The notes under the pieces are model-generated. The model searched no databases and was not told the origin of the DNA. It saw only the letters and a list, made by a program, of their open reading frames with translations. A stretch of 64,000 bases of DNA from Rhodopseudomonas faecalis. GTDB taxonomy: Bacteria; Pseudomonadota; Alphaproteobacteria; Rhizobiales; Xanthobacteraceae. Location: assembly GCF_003217325.1 (NCBI RefSeq), contig NZ_QJTI01000006.1, forward strand, positions 116,296 to 180,295, read 5' to 3'. Positions 8,604-16,840 of the stretch are shown in pieces. A program made the translations under genes and the position numbers. Positions within the stretch are counted from its first letter, which is position 1. Every line of letters starts with the position of its first letter.

Positions 8604-9661
8604 GACGCCGCTTCGCTGGCGGTCAGCACGTCGGCAAGGTCAGCCATGCCGTTCAGGATGCCGGCCGCGGCGCGCACCAGCGGCACCGCGAGCACCGCGC
8701 CGGTGCCCTCGCCGAGCCGCAGCCCGAGATCGAGATAAGGCTCGGCATCAAGCGAGCGCAGCATCTGGCCATGGCCGCGCTCGGCCGAGCGATGCGAGAA
8801 CACGCAGTAATCGCGCACGGCGGGCACGAGCCGGATCGCCACCAGCGCGGCCGAGCCGGCGATGAAACCGTCGATCATCACCGGCCGGCGTTTTGAGGCC
8901 GCGCCGAGGATCGCGCCGCACATCATCGCGATTTCATAGCCGCCGAATTCGGCGAGCACGTCGAGCGGCGCGGTGGCAGCGCTGCGCGCCGCGGCGCGGC
9001 CAGCGACCGCGAGCTTATGCGCCACGCCCGCGGCATCAAGGCCGGTCCCCGGCCCAACGCAATCGGCGAGCGGCGCGGGGCCGAGACGATGCGCCAGCAG
9101 CGCCGCCGCCGTGGTGTTGCTGATGCCGACCTCGCCGATCGCAACGATATCGAGCCCATCGTCGATCGCGCGCCGCACCATCTCGGCGGCCACGGTGATG
9201 GCTTGGCGCGCTTCGGCCAGCGTCAGCGCCGGCTCGACCACGGAATTGCGGCTGCCATGCCTGATCTTGCAATTGATCAGCTCCGGATGCGGCGGCAGAT
9301 CGCCATTGACGCCGGCATCGACCACCACCACCTCAGCGCCGGCCGCTTGCGCCAGCAGATTGATGCCCGCCGTGCCGTTCAGGCAGGCGGCGACCATCAG
9401 CGCGGTCACGCTCGCCGGAAACGGCGAGACGTTTTCGGCGGCGATGCCGTGATCGCCGGCGAACATGAACACCGCGGCGCGCCCGGTGCGCGGCGGCGCC
9501 GGCTGCCAGATCAACCCAAGCTGTACGGCCAAGTCTTCCAGCCGGCCGAGCGAGCCAACCGGCTTGGCCTTGCCATCGACCCGGCTGCGCAGCGCCGCTT
9601 CGCGCGAACGATCAACGGGGGTGATGGATTGGAGAAGGAGATCGTAGGACAGGCTGGGCAT
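8600..9661 (-). CDS. cobT: Nicotinate-nucleotide-dimethylbenzimidazole phosphoribosyltransferase
   Basis: This 353-residue CobT-family enzyme makes alpha-ribazole 5'-phosphate from nicotinate mononucleotide and dimethylbenzimidazole. Landmarks are FAGDHGIAAENVSPFP, GEVGISNTTAAAL and, near the C-terminus, LRLGEGTGAVLA, which carries the catalytic Glu region. The start at 9661 (MPSLSYDLLLQSI) begins the conserved domain. An upstream start at 9730 would add 23 residues inside the untranslated leader and is less likely. It is the first gene of cobT-cobS-cobQ. Confidence 0.9.
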   Translation of the reverse strand: MPSLSYDLLLQSITPVDRSREAALRSRVDGKAKPVGSLGRLEDLAVQLGLIWQPAPPRTGRAAVFMFAGDHGIAAENVSPFPASVTALMVAACLNGTAGINLLAQAAGAEVVVVDAGVNGDLPPHPELINCKIRHGSRNSVVEPALTLAEARQAITVAAEMVRRAIDDGLDIVAIGEVGISNTTAAALLAHRLGPAPLADCVGPGTGLDAAGVAHKLAVAGRAAARSAATAPLDVLAEFGGYEIAMMCGAILGAASKRRPVMIDGFIAGSAALVAIRLVPAVRDYCVFSHRSAERGHGQMLRSLDAEPYLDLGLRLGEGTGAVLAVPLVRAAAGILNGMADLADVLTASEAAS

Positions 9662-9854
9662 GGCACCACACGAGAGGATGTGAGGGTTTGGGCGCCACAG
9701 GTCGCCGCGTAGCGACGCGCTACCGATCACGGCAGCGACTGCGGAGCAGATGGAATCAGGCTCGGCCGCGGTTCGCGGCCAGCGCTAAGCTCGGGGAAGA
9801 TCTGTCATGCGACCGTCCTTCTTCGACCCACCGTCGAATGGCATTGCAACAGTC

Positions 9855-10040
9855 TCCGGCCGGTCTCCTGGCTCGCGGACATGGTCGCGATCGCCTTCCC
9901 GAGCAAGCCAAGCTCACCTCAGTGGCGCGTTGATCGCGAAATCCGCCTACAGTTGCGGGGGCAGCCGCAGCTTTGGCGATGACGCCACACTGCGTTCCCG
10001 TTTCACCTTTCTTGCGAAAGGCACCGAAGACGGCGGCACC
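9855..10040 (-). ncRNA. Cobalamin riboswitch upstream of cobT-cobS-cobQ
   Basis: Read on the minus strand, this leader has the hallmarks of an adenosylcobalamin riboswitch. GGTGCC at about 10035 and GGTGAAACGGGAACGC come first, then the core GGCTGCCCCCGCAACTGTA, then the B12 box GAGCCAGGAGACCGGCC near 9855-9875. It lies about 195 nt upstream of the cobT start on the same strand. It should lower expression of the lower-ligand assembly genes when cobalamin is abundant. The ends are approximate. Confidence 0.9.
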
Positions 10041-10184
10041 ACAGCACGGCGGGAGGCAGGGCGCAAGAGCCGACCAGCGGCTGATGACGCGGCCGTTATC
10101 CTCCGGCCTCAGCATACCGCTTGACTCACGCGGCGATCGCACCCACTAAATGTAGCTGTCGTGGTCTCTCGAATCTCTAGATCG

Positions 10185-10345
10185 AGAGCTAAGAGGGAAT
10201 CCGGTGCGGCTGATGCCAAGGCCGGAGCTGCCCCCGCAACTGTAAGCGGCGAGCTGACGTCATTGAGCGCCACTGGGAGCGATCCCGGGAAGGCCGACGG
10301 CAGCATTGACCCGTGAGCCAGGAGACCTGCCGCGACAACCAAACG
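10185..10345 (+). ncRNA. Cobalamin riboswitch upstream of the anaerobic ribonucleotide reductase
   Basis: On the plus strand, GGTGCGGCTGATGCC leads to the core GAGCTGCCCCCGCAACTGTA (about 10226-10245) and the B12 box GAGCCAGGAGACCTGCC at about 10315-10331. The next gene, about 110 nt downstream, is nrdD. A B12 riboswitch here would repress the B12-independent class III reductase when cobalamin can support a B12-dependent one. A 7-bp inverted repeat (CTCTCGA/TCGAGAG, 10166-10188) lies at its 5' side and may belong to the promoter region or to P1. The ends are approximate. Confidence 0.9.
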
Positions 10346-10451
10346 TCCCTGGGCGGGGTGTCCCGGTGGGTCGCTTGCTGCGATTGGCTTACGCCACTCG
10401 ATTCCCGGCACGCACCTGCTTGGCTCTCGCCCGCAACATTGCGGGGTGCCG

Positions 10452-12473
10452 ATGTCCCTTTCTACCCTACCGAGCCTGCCGCGGCTGATCGTCAAGCGCA
10501 GCGGCGTGCCGGTGCCGTTCGACTGCGACAAAATCAAAGCCGCCATTGTCCGCGCCGGGCGCGCCACTGGCGAATACAACGAACACGAGGCGGCCCGCCT
10601 CACCCACCAGGCCGTCAAGGTGATCATGCATCGCTTCGGCGAGGCCATGCCGCAGATCGAACAGATCCAGGACATCGTCGAACAGGTGCTGATCTCGGGC
10701 AATCACCTGGTCACCGCGCGCGCCTACATCGTCTACCGCGAGAAGCGCGAGCAGGCCCGCCGTGACCGCAAGACCGCGGTCGATGTGGTGGCCTCGATCA
10801 ACGAATATCTCGAGCGCACCGATTGGCGCGTCAACGCCAACGCCAACCAGGGCTATTCGCTCGGCGGGTTGATCCTCAATCTGTCCGGCAAGGTGGTCGC
10901 CAATTACTGGCTGTCCCATGTCTATCCGCCCGAGGTCGGCGCGGCGCATCGCAGCGGCGATCTGCACATTCACGATCTCGATATGCTGTCGGGCTATTGC
11001 GCCGGCTGGTCGCTGCGCACGCTATTGACCGAGGGGCTAAACGGCGTGCCCGGCAAGGTCGAAGCCGGTCCGCCAAAGCATCTGTCGAGCGCGGTCGGCC
11101 AGATCGTCAATTTCCTCGGCACGCTGCAGAACGAATGGGCCGGCGCGCAGGCGTTCAGCTCGTTCGACACCTATCTCGCGCCGTTCATCCGCAAGGATCA
11201 GCTCAGCTACACCGACGTGCTGCAGGCGATTCAGGAGCTGGTGTACAACCTCAACGTCCCCTCGCGCTGGGGCACGCAGACGCCGTTCACCAACCTGACC
11301 TTCGATTGGACCTGCCCAGAGGACCTGCGCGACGAGGTGCCAGTGATCGGCGGCGACGACATGCCGTTCACCTATGGCGAGCTGCAGGCCGAAATGGACA
11401 TGATCAACCGCGCCTATATGGAAGTGATGACGCGCGGCGATGCCAAGGGCCGGGTGTTCACCTTCCCGATCCCGACCTACAACATCACGCCGGATTTTCC
11501 CTGGGAGAGTGAGAACGCCGAACTGCTGTTCGAGATGACGGCGAAATACGGCCTGCCCTACTTCCAGAACTTCATCAATTCCGAGCTGAAGCCGCACATG
11601 ATCCGTTCGATGTGCTGCCGTCTGCAACTCGATCTGACTGAGCTGCTGAAGCGCGGCAACGGCCTGTTCGGCAGCGCCGAGCAGACCGGATCGATCGGCG
11701 TGGTCACCATCAATTGCGCGCGGCTCGGCTATCTGCATCGCGGCGACGAACAAGCGATGCTGAATGCGCTCGACGGCCTGCTCGAGATCGGCCGCACCAG
11801 CCTCGAGATCAAGCGCAAGGTGGTGCAGCGCTACATGGATGGCGGCCTGTTCCCGTACAGCAAGCGCTATCTCGGCACGCTGCGCAATCACTTCTCGACG
11901 CTCGGCGTCAACGGCATCAACGAGATGATCCGCAATTTTACCGAGGACGCCGAGGATATCACCACGCCGTGGGGCCACGCTTTCGCGGTGCGGCTGCTCG
12001 ACCACGTGCGCGCCCGGATCACGTCGTTCCAGGAGCAGACCGGCAATCTGTACAATCTGGAAGCCACGCCGGCCGAAGGCACCACCTATCGGTTCGCCAA
12101 GGAAGATCGCAAACGCTATCCCGACATTCTGCAGGCCGGCAGCAACGATCACCCCTACTACACCAATTCCAGCCAGCTGCCGGCCGGCATCACCGACGAT
12201 CCGTTCGAAGCGCTGGAGCGCCAGGAAGAACTGCAGCGCAAATACACCGGCGGCACCGTGCTGCATCTCTATATGGGCTCGCGGCTGTCATCCGGCACCG
12301 CCTGCAAGAAGCTGGTGCGGCGCGCGCTGGAGAATTTCCGGCTGCCCTACGTCACCGTGACGCCGACTTTCTCGATCTGCCCGACCCACGGCTATCTCGC
12401 CGGTGAACATCAGTTCTGCCCGAAATGCGATGCCGAACGGCTCGCTGCCAAGCGCCTTGCCGCTGCTCACTAA
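10452..12473 (+). CDS. nrdD: Anaerobic (class III) ribonucleoside-triphosphate reductase, catalytic chain without glycyl-radical tail
   Basis: This protein of about 673 residues has an N-terminal ATP-cone (RLIVKRSGVPVPFDCDKI onward, roughly residues 10-100) and the NrdD barrel. GDLHIHDLDMLSGYCAGWSL marks the active-site region, and SMCCRLQLDLTEL and SIGVVTINCARLGY follow. Near the C-terminus a metal site has the form C-PT-H then C-PK-C (CPTHGYLAGEHQFCPKC). The chain ends soon after and lacks the RVxGY glycyl-radical motif that NrdD normally carries at its C-terminus. That motif is in the next small gene. The start is the ATG at 10452, with a GTG two codons upstream as an alternative. The enzyme makes dNTPs anaerobically. 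Confidence 0.9.
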   Translation: MSLSTLPSLPRLIVKRSGVPVPFDCDKIKAAIVRAGRATGEYNEHEAARLTHQAVKVIMHRFGEAMPQIEQIQDIVEQVLISGNHLVTARAYIVYREKREQARRDRKTAVDVVASINEYLERTDWRVNANANQGYSLGGLILNLSGKVVANYWLSHVYPPEVGAAHRSGDLHIHDLDMLSGYCAGWSLRTLLTEGLNGVPGKVEAGPPKHLSSAVGQIVNFLGTLQNEWAGAQAFSSFDTYLAPFIRKDQLSYTDVLQAIQELVYNLNVPSRWGTQTPFTNLTFDWTCPEDLRDEVPVIGGDDMPFTYGELQAEMDMINRAYMEVMTRGDAKGRVFTFPIPTYNITPDFPWESENAELLFEMTAKYGLPYFQNFINSELKPHMIRSMCCRLQLDLTELLKRGNGLFGSAEQTGSIGVVTINCARLGYLHRGDEQAMLNALDGLLEIGRTSLEIKRKVVQRYMDGGLFPYSKRYLGTLRNHFSTLGVNGINEMIRNFTEDAEDITTPWGHAFAVRLLDHVRARITSFQEQTGNLYNLEATPAEGTTYRFAKEDRKRYPDILQAGSNDHPYYTNSSQLPAGITDDPFEALERQEELQRKYTGGTVLHLYMGSRLSSGTACKKLVRRALENFRLPYVTVTPTFSICPTHGYLAGEHQFCPKCDAERLAAKRLAAAH

Positions 12474-12491
12474 CCCAAGGAGACCACTTCA

Positions 12492-12683
12492 ATGAACGCG
12501 CACGTCACCATTGCTAGCGACGCCATCGAGACCATCACGCTTACCGACGCCGAGCGTCAGCCCTGCGAAATCTGGACTCGCGTGATGGGCTATCACCGCC
12601 CGGTCGCTTCGTTCAACCGCGGCAAGATTGGCGAATTCAATGAGCGCAAATACTTCTGCGAAGCCCGTGCCAAGCTCGACTGA
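12492..12683 (+). CDS. Separately encoded glycyl-radical domain of the class III ribonucleotide reductase
   Basis: This 63-residue protein contains TRVMGYHRPVASFNRGKIG followed by EFNERKYFC. This is the C-terminal glycyl-radical segment of NrdD (RVxGY, here with Gly33), followed by the usual RPV..(W/F)N.GK..EF..RK pattern. The ORF has its own Shine-Dalgarno (AAGGAG at 12477-12482) and an ATG 18 bp after the nrdD stop, so it is a real second gene and not a sequencing frameshift. Its product must associate with the large NrdD chain for NrdG to place the radical near the active-site cysteines. It overlaps the start of nrdG, suggesting translational coupling. Confidence 0.85.
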   Translation: MNAHVTIASDAIETITLTDAERQPCEIWTRVMGYHRPVASFNRGKIGEFNERKYFCEARAKLD

Positions 12684-13350
12684 GCTGCGGATCGGCGGCA
12701 TCGCCCGGCTGTCGAGTTGCGACTGGCCGGGCGAGCTGGTGGCCACGGTGTTTTGCCAGGGCTGCCCGTGGCGTTGTGGCTATTGCCACAACCCACATCT
12801 GCTGCCGACCACCAGCAACGAACCGTTGGCCTGGAGCGACGTGCTGTCATTCCTGACAAGCCGGCGCGGCCTGCTCGATGGCGTGGTGCTGTCGGGCGGC
12901 GAACCGACGCTGCAAACGGCATTGCCGCAGGCCATTGCCGAATTGCGCGCGCTCGGTTTCCGGATCGGCCTGCATAGCGCAGGGCCCTATCCGGAGCGGC
13001 TCGCCAAGCTGTTGCCGCAGCTCGACTGGATCGGCTTTGATGTCAAAGCGCCATTTGCCGAGTACGACCGCATCACCGGCGTGCCCGGCAGCGGCGAGCG
13101 TGCGCGGCACAGCCTCGATCATGTGCTGGCCTCCGGCGTCGCCTATCAGCTCCGTACCACGGTGCATCCAAAGCTGCTCGACGACGACGCCGTGCAGCGG
13201 CTGCGCACCGAGCTATCGGCGCTTGGCGTCACCGACCATCACATTCAGGAATTCCGTGCGATCGGCTGCGCCGATCCGCGGTTAAACCCTTCGGCCGCTG
13301 ACGGCGGCTATCACCAAGGAACTATCGCCGAACCGCGGCAGCTCGCCTAA
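12640..13350 (+). CDS. nrdG: Anaerobic ribonucleotide reductase activating protein (radical SAM)
   Basis: This 236-residue radical SAM activase has a 4Fe-4S motif C42-PWR-C46-GY-C49 within VFCQGCPWRCGYCHNP, then VVLSGGEPTLQ (SAM-binding GGE) and WIGFDVKAPFAEYD. It abstracts a hydrogen from the Gly of the glycyl-radical protein, here the separate 63-residue chain. The ATG at 12640 lies inside the glycyl-radical gene (44-bp overlap). A TTG four codons upstream (12628) and a GTG at 12667 are alternative starts. The long form with NPHL and GVPGSGER is the NrdG2-like type. Confidence 0.88.
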   Translation: MSANTSAKPVPSSTELRIGGIARLSSCDWPGELVATVFCQGCPWRCGYCHNPHLLPTTSNEPLAWSDVLSFLTSRRGLLDGVVLSGGEPTLQTALPQAIAELRALGFRIGLHSAGPYPERLAKLLPQLDWIGFDVKAPFAEYDRITGVPGSGERARHSLDHVLASGVAYQLRTTVHPKLLDDDAVQRLRTELSALGVTDHHIQEFRAIGCADPRLNPSAADGGYHQGTIAEPRQLA

Positions 13351-13403
13351 AAGCTCGCCCAACGCTCCACTCCATGGCCTTTGTGGCCCGCAATGGAAAC
13401 CGC

Positions 13404-13730
13404 ATGGAACCGAAAGACAGCACCAATAACGAGGCGTTCAAAGGTTTTACCAACAACGCCTGCCCGTTTTATCCATGTCATCCCGGCGTCGAGCACGAAT
13501 TCAACTGCCTGTTCTGCTACTGCCCGCTCAGCGCCTATGAGTGCCCCGGCGCCTACAGCGTGATCGTCGATCGCAACGGCATGAAGCGCAAGGATTGCAG
13601 CGCCTGCACGCTGCCGCATAACGGCTATCGGCGCTCCTGGAATTTCATCCAGAAATGGCTGGAGAAGCCGAAGATCTGGGACGGCCGCGAACAGGACCCG
13701 AACCGCGTCAAGGAAGTGCCGACGGACTGA
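13404..13730 (+). CDS. Cysteine-rich small-domain protein, probably metal-binding
   Basis: This 108-residue protein is rich in Cys: NACPFYPCHPG, then CLFCYCPLSAYECPG and later KDCSACTLPHNGY. The order resembles the 'cysteine-rich small domain' family (recalled as PF04071) often found near cobalamin or corrinoid-salvage genes, with a probable zinc or Fe-S site. It follows nrdG by 53 bp and may be part of the nrdD transcript under the B12 riboswitch. Its function is unknown. Start at 13404 (MEPKDS) is chosen for its upstream GGA; an ATG at 13374 would add ten residues. Confidence 0.65.
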   Translation: MEPKDSTNNEAFKGFTNNACPFYPCHPGVEHEFNCLFCYCPLSAYECPGAYSVIVDRNGMKRKDCSACTLPHNGYRRSWNFIQKWLEKPKIWDGREQDPNRVKEVPTD

Positions 13731-13769
13731 GGCACAGCTGCACAGCACAGCGGCCGCAGCCGCTCTCCG

Positions 13770-14645
13770 TCAGCGCTCGATCCGTTCGATCGCCGCGGTG
13801 AGCCGATCAAGCGCCTGCGGCAGCATCGGGCCGCCGCAAATCGTCAATTGCTCGGCAATCACCAAGCGGCGGCTTGGCGGATAGCTGTTCTGGATCGCCG
13901 GATGCAGCAACAGCGCCTTGCCCTGATCCTCAGCGGTCGGCACATCGTCGGTCATCAGCAACAGATCGGGCCGCGCCGCGACGATGGTTTCCAGCGACGC
14001 AAAGCCTCCCCGGCGCAAGCCCAACTCGGCGGCCGCATTGACCAATCCGGCGGTCGACAGCAGCGAGCTGATCAGACTGTCGCTGCCGGCGATCCAGCCG
14101 CGGCGCGACAAGGGCAGCACCCGGCCCTGCCAACGCGCGGCCGCCTGCCTTGTGCGGTCCGCCGCTTCATCGATTCTGGCATTGAGGGCGCTGGCGCGGT
14201 CGGGATGTCCGACCAGTTCGCCGAGCTGTTTGATCTGCGCCTTGACGTCATCGATGCTGCGCGGCACGTCGAACTCGGCGAGCTTGATGCCCTTGGCACG
14301 CAGCAATTCACGGGTGGCGCGCTTGCCATAGCGGCCGGCCAGCACCACGTCGGGCTGCAGCACCAGCACGTCTTCGGCTTCGCCCGACAATCGCGGAAAG
14401 CGCTGCGCCTCGCGCGCCATGAACGACAGATGCGGGTCGCGGGCGTAGGGCCCTAGCCCGACGATCTGCTCGGGATCGGCGAGCGCCATCAGCAGCTGAT
14501 CGGAACACATATTGATCGAGGCGATCCGCGCCGCACCGGCACGCGCATCAGCCGCGAGAACCAGCGATCCGACGATCAGCAGCCAGGCCGCACACCACCT
14601 GAGTGCACCCTTCTTGAGCGCCCCCTGCTTGAGCGCAGCTGGCAT
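13770..14645 (-). CDS. btuF: ABC transporter substrate-binding protein, cobalamin-type (BtuF-like)
   Basis: This protein of about 291 residues has a signal peptide (WCAAWLLIVGSLVLAADARA) and a class III binding-protein fold: RIASINMCSDQLLMALADP, then LQPDVVLAGRYG and ARPDLLLMTDD. The family includes vitamin B12, siderophore and haem binders. The B12 riboswitch that leads this operon makes cobalamin or a corrinoid the best guess. The ATG at 14645 overlaps the stop of the ATPase gene (TGATG). A much longer ORF reaching 14798 only reads through the ATPase gene in another frame. The order permease-ATPase-binding protein is a normal variant. Confidence 0.78.
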   Translation of the reverse strand: MPAALKQGALKKGALRWCAAWLLIVGSLVLAADARAGAARIASINMCSDQLLMALADPEQIVGLGPYARDPHLSFMAREAQRFPRLSGEAEDVLVLQPDVVLAGRYGKRATRELLRAKGIKLAEFDVPRSIDDVKAQIKQLGELVGHPDRASALNARIDEAADRTRQAAARWQGRVLPLSRRGWIAGSDSLISSLLSTAGLVNAAAELGLRRGGFASLETIVAARPDLLLMTDDVPTAEDQGKALLLHPAIQNSYPPSRRLVIAEQLTICGGPMLPQALDRLTAAIERIER

Positions 14646-15427
14646 CAGCGCATCGCCCAAGGCACCAGCACCGGCTGGGCATCGTGGCTGCTGCGATAGG
14701 CATCGATCGAAAACACATCCGCCAGCCGCGGCGGCGCCAGCACCGCGCTCGGCGGTCCGCACGCCACAAGCCGCCCTTCGCTTAGCATCAGGATGCAATC
14801 GGCAAAGCGCGCCGCAAGGCCGATGTCATGGGTGATGACCAGCACCAGCGCGCCGGCGCGCGCCTGGCGCTGCAACAGCGCCATCACCGCGAGCTGGAAA
14901 TAGGGATCGAGCGAGGCGATCGGCTCGTCGGCGAGCAGGATCGGCGCCTCGGTCGCCAGTGCGCGCGCGATCGCGACGCGCCGGCGTTCGCCGCCGGACA
15001 ATTCGGTGACGCGGCGGTCCTGCAGCGGCATCAGATCGACTTCATGCAGCGCGCGCGCCACGGCGTCGGCGTCGGTGACGCCGAGCCGCTGCGGATCGGG
15101 CGCGCCATGCGGATAGCGGCCGAGCGCCACCACATCGCGCACCGGCAACGGCCAATGCACCGCCTCGCCTTGCGGCACATAGCTGAGCCGGCGGGCGCGC
15201 TGCCGCACCGGAATCTTGCTGACCTCTTCGCCGCCCGCCGTGATGCGGCCTTCGCTGGGAATGAGCCCGGCCAGCGCGCGCAGCAGCGTGGTCTTGCCGG
15301 CGCCGCTCGGCCCGACCAACGCGGTCAGGCAGCCGCGCGGCAGGCCGAACGACACATCCTTGACGCGCAGCTTGCCGCCCAGACTGACGCACAGACCATC
15401 GACCACGAAGTAATCGGCTTCGCTCAT
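14645..15427 (-). CDS. btuD: ABC transporter ATP-binding protein, cobalamin-type (BtuD-like)
   Basis: This 260-residue ABC ATPase has Walker A VGPSGAGKTT, signature ELSGGERRR, Walker B ILLADEPIASLD and switch His VITHDIGLAAR. It belongs to the iron-siderophore/B12 importer ATPases. It overlaps the permease gene by 4 bp (15424-15427) and the binding-protein gene by one base, so the three are likely made in fixed ratio. Cobalamin specificity is inferred from the riboswitch. Confidence 0.8.
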   Translation of the reverse strand: MSEADYFVVDGLCVSLGGKLRVKDVSFGLPRGCLTALVGPSGAGKTTLLRALAGLIPSEGRITAGGEEVSKIPVRQRARRLSYVPQGEAVHWPLPVRDVVALGRYPHGAPDPQRLGVTDADAVARALHEVDLMPLQDRRVTELSGGERRRVAIARALATEAPILLADEPIASLDPYFQLAVMALLQRQARAGALVLVITHDIGLAARFADCILMLSEGRLVACGPPSAVLAPPRLADVFSIDAYRSSHDAQPVLVPWAMR

Positions 15428-16446
15428 GCCACGCTCCCGGTCAGCGAGCGCCGCTGGCGCACCACGAGATAAAGGAAGAACGGCACGCCGATCAGCGCGG
15501 TCAGCACGCCGACCTTGATGCCTGTGGTCGATGGAATGAGCCGCACCGCGATGTCAGCGGCGAGCAGCAGCGCGCCGCCGGCCAGCGCGCTCGGCAGCAG
15601 CAGCCGGCCCGGATCGTAGCCGACCAGCGGCCGCATCAGATGCGGCACGATCAGGCCGATGAAACCGATGGTGCCCGACACCGCAACCGCCGCGCCAACG
15701 CCGAGCGCCACGCCCAAAATCACCTGCAGCCGCAGATGGCCGACATCGACGCCGAGGCTTTGCGCCGCTTCTTCGCCGAGGCTCAGCACCCGAAAAGCCT
15801 CGCCGCGCATCAGCAGCAGCGCGGCACCGACCGCCATGAATGGCAGCGCCAGCGTGACGTGATGAAAACTGCGGTCCTCCAGCGAGCCGAGCAGCCAGAA
15901 CGAGATTTCCAGCGAGGCGAACGGATTGGGCGCGAGATTGAGCGCGAGCGAAGTCGCTGCGCCCGCGAGGCTCGACAGCGCGAGCCCAGCCAAAATCAGC
16001 AGCAGCAGATTGGCGTTGCGCCCTGCGACCGCCAGCAGCACGAACACCGAGACGAACGCCATCGCGATCGCGGCAAGCGGCAGCGCATAAGACAGCGTAT
16101 CGGCGACGCCGATCGCGATCACCAGCACCGCGCCGAACGCGGCAGCTTGCGGCGCGCCAAACAGCGAGGGTGCCGCCAAAGGATTGCGGAGCAGGCCCTG
16201 CAGCGCCGCGCCGGCCAGGCCATGCATGGCGCCGATGGACACGGCCAGAATCGCGCGGGGCAGCCGGATTTCCTGCACGATGGTGCGCTGCACGTCGGTG
16301 CCGCCGCCCAGCAGCGCCTCGATCACCGTGCCGAGCGACAGCTGCACCGGCCCGATGCTGAGCGACACCAGGAACAGCAGCACCACGCCGACCACCAGCA
16401 AGGTGGCGAGCAGCGTCCGATCAGCGGCGCGCATGCCGACTTCCAC
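15424..16446 (-). CDS. btuC: ABC transporter permease, cobalamin-type (BtuC-like)
   Basis: This 340-residue FecCD-family permease has RLPRAILAVSIGAMHGLAGA, GLLRNPLAAPSLFGAPQAA and the C-terminal coupling region GFIGLIVPHLMRPLVG. It should form the membrane channel of a corrinoid importer. It is the first gene after the B12 riboswitch at about 16521-16690, about 75 nt downstream. An internal Met (MRAADRT, 16434) is an alternative start. Confidence 0.82.
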   Translation of the reverse strand: MEVGMRAADRTLLATLLVVGVVLLFLVSLSIGPVQLSLGTVIEALLGGGTDVQRTIVQEIRLPRAILAVSIGAMHGLAGAALQGLLRNPLAAPSLFGAPQAAAFGAVLVIAIGVADTLSYALPLAAIAMAFVSVFVLLAVAGRNANLLLLILAGLALSSLAGAATSLALNLAPNPFASLEISFWLLGSLEDRSFHHVTLALPFMAVGAALLLMRGEAFRVLSLGEEAAQSLGVDVGHLRLQVILGVALGVGAAVAVSGTIGFIGLIVPHLMRPLVGYDPGRLLLPSALAGGALLLAADIAVRLIPSTTGIKVGVLTALIGVPFFLYLVVRQRRSLTGSVA

Positions 16447-16520
16447 CGCTGCGCGGCGTCCACCACAACTTCAAGGCAATACCCTCCGCCGGCCCTTCGC
16501 CGGACGTGTTGGTTGCACAT

Positions 16521-16690
16521 CACCGGCCGGTCTCCTGGCTCGCGGATATTGCGGCGTCCGCCTTCCCAGCCGGTCGGCTAGTGGCATCGAGGACGTCGTG
16601 ATCCGCCTACAGTTGCGAGGGCAGCCGCGGCATGGGGCTAGCCCGGACCGCGTTCCCGTTTCACCTCCAAATCGGAGGCACCGATGATCG
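16521..16690 (-). ncRNA. Cobalamin riboswitch upstream of the btuCDF-like importer
   Basis: On the minus strand GGTGCCTCCGATTTGGAGG leads to GGTGAAACGGGAACGC, then the core GGCTGCCCTCGCAACTGTA and the B12 box GAGCCAGGAGACCGGCC near 16523-16545. It has the same box order and spacing as the other two riboswitches in the window. It precedes the permease gene and should shut off corrinoid import when cobalamin is plentiful. Confidence 0.9.
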
Positions 16691-16703
16691 CTGCTTAAAA
16701 CAC

Positions 16704-16738
16704 AGCGGGCGGCGATACACAAGGTATCGCCGCCCGCT
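16704..16738 (-). terminator. Rho-independent terminator after the thioesterase gene
   Basis: A perfect 15-bp stem (AGCGGGCGGCGATAC / GTATCGCCGCCCGCT) with a 5-nt loop is followed, on the minus strand, by GTGTTTTAAGC. It separates the thioesterase gene from the riboswitch-led importer operon. Confidence 0.8.
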
Positions 16739-16840
16739 GACTGATCAGCAATGGAGCCGGTCTACAACCTTCCGTGGTAACGGGGCCTCGTCCGGTGGCT
16801 GAACAGAAAAAACTCTCTTTCCGCTGTTAGCGCGGCGCGC

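Larger units (their letters stand above)
16447..16840. other. Intergenic leader region: riboswitch and terminator, no gene
   Basis: These 394 bp hold a minus-strand cobalamin riboswitch (about 16521-16690) and a perfect hairpin terminator (16704-16738). I see no coding sequence. Confidence 0.7.

Noticed and set aside
12446..12500. Possible sequencing frameshift splitting nrdD
   Set aside because: The large chain ends in a clean stop, and the small gene has its own Shine-Dalgarno and ATG 18 bp later, with a 30-residue N-terminal stretch before the radical motif; this looks like two genes.
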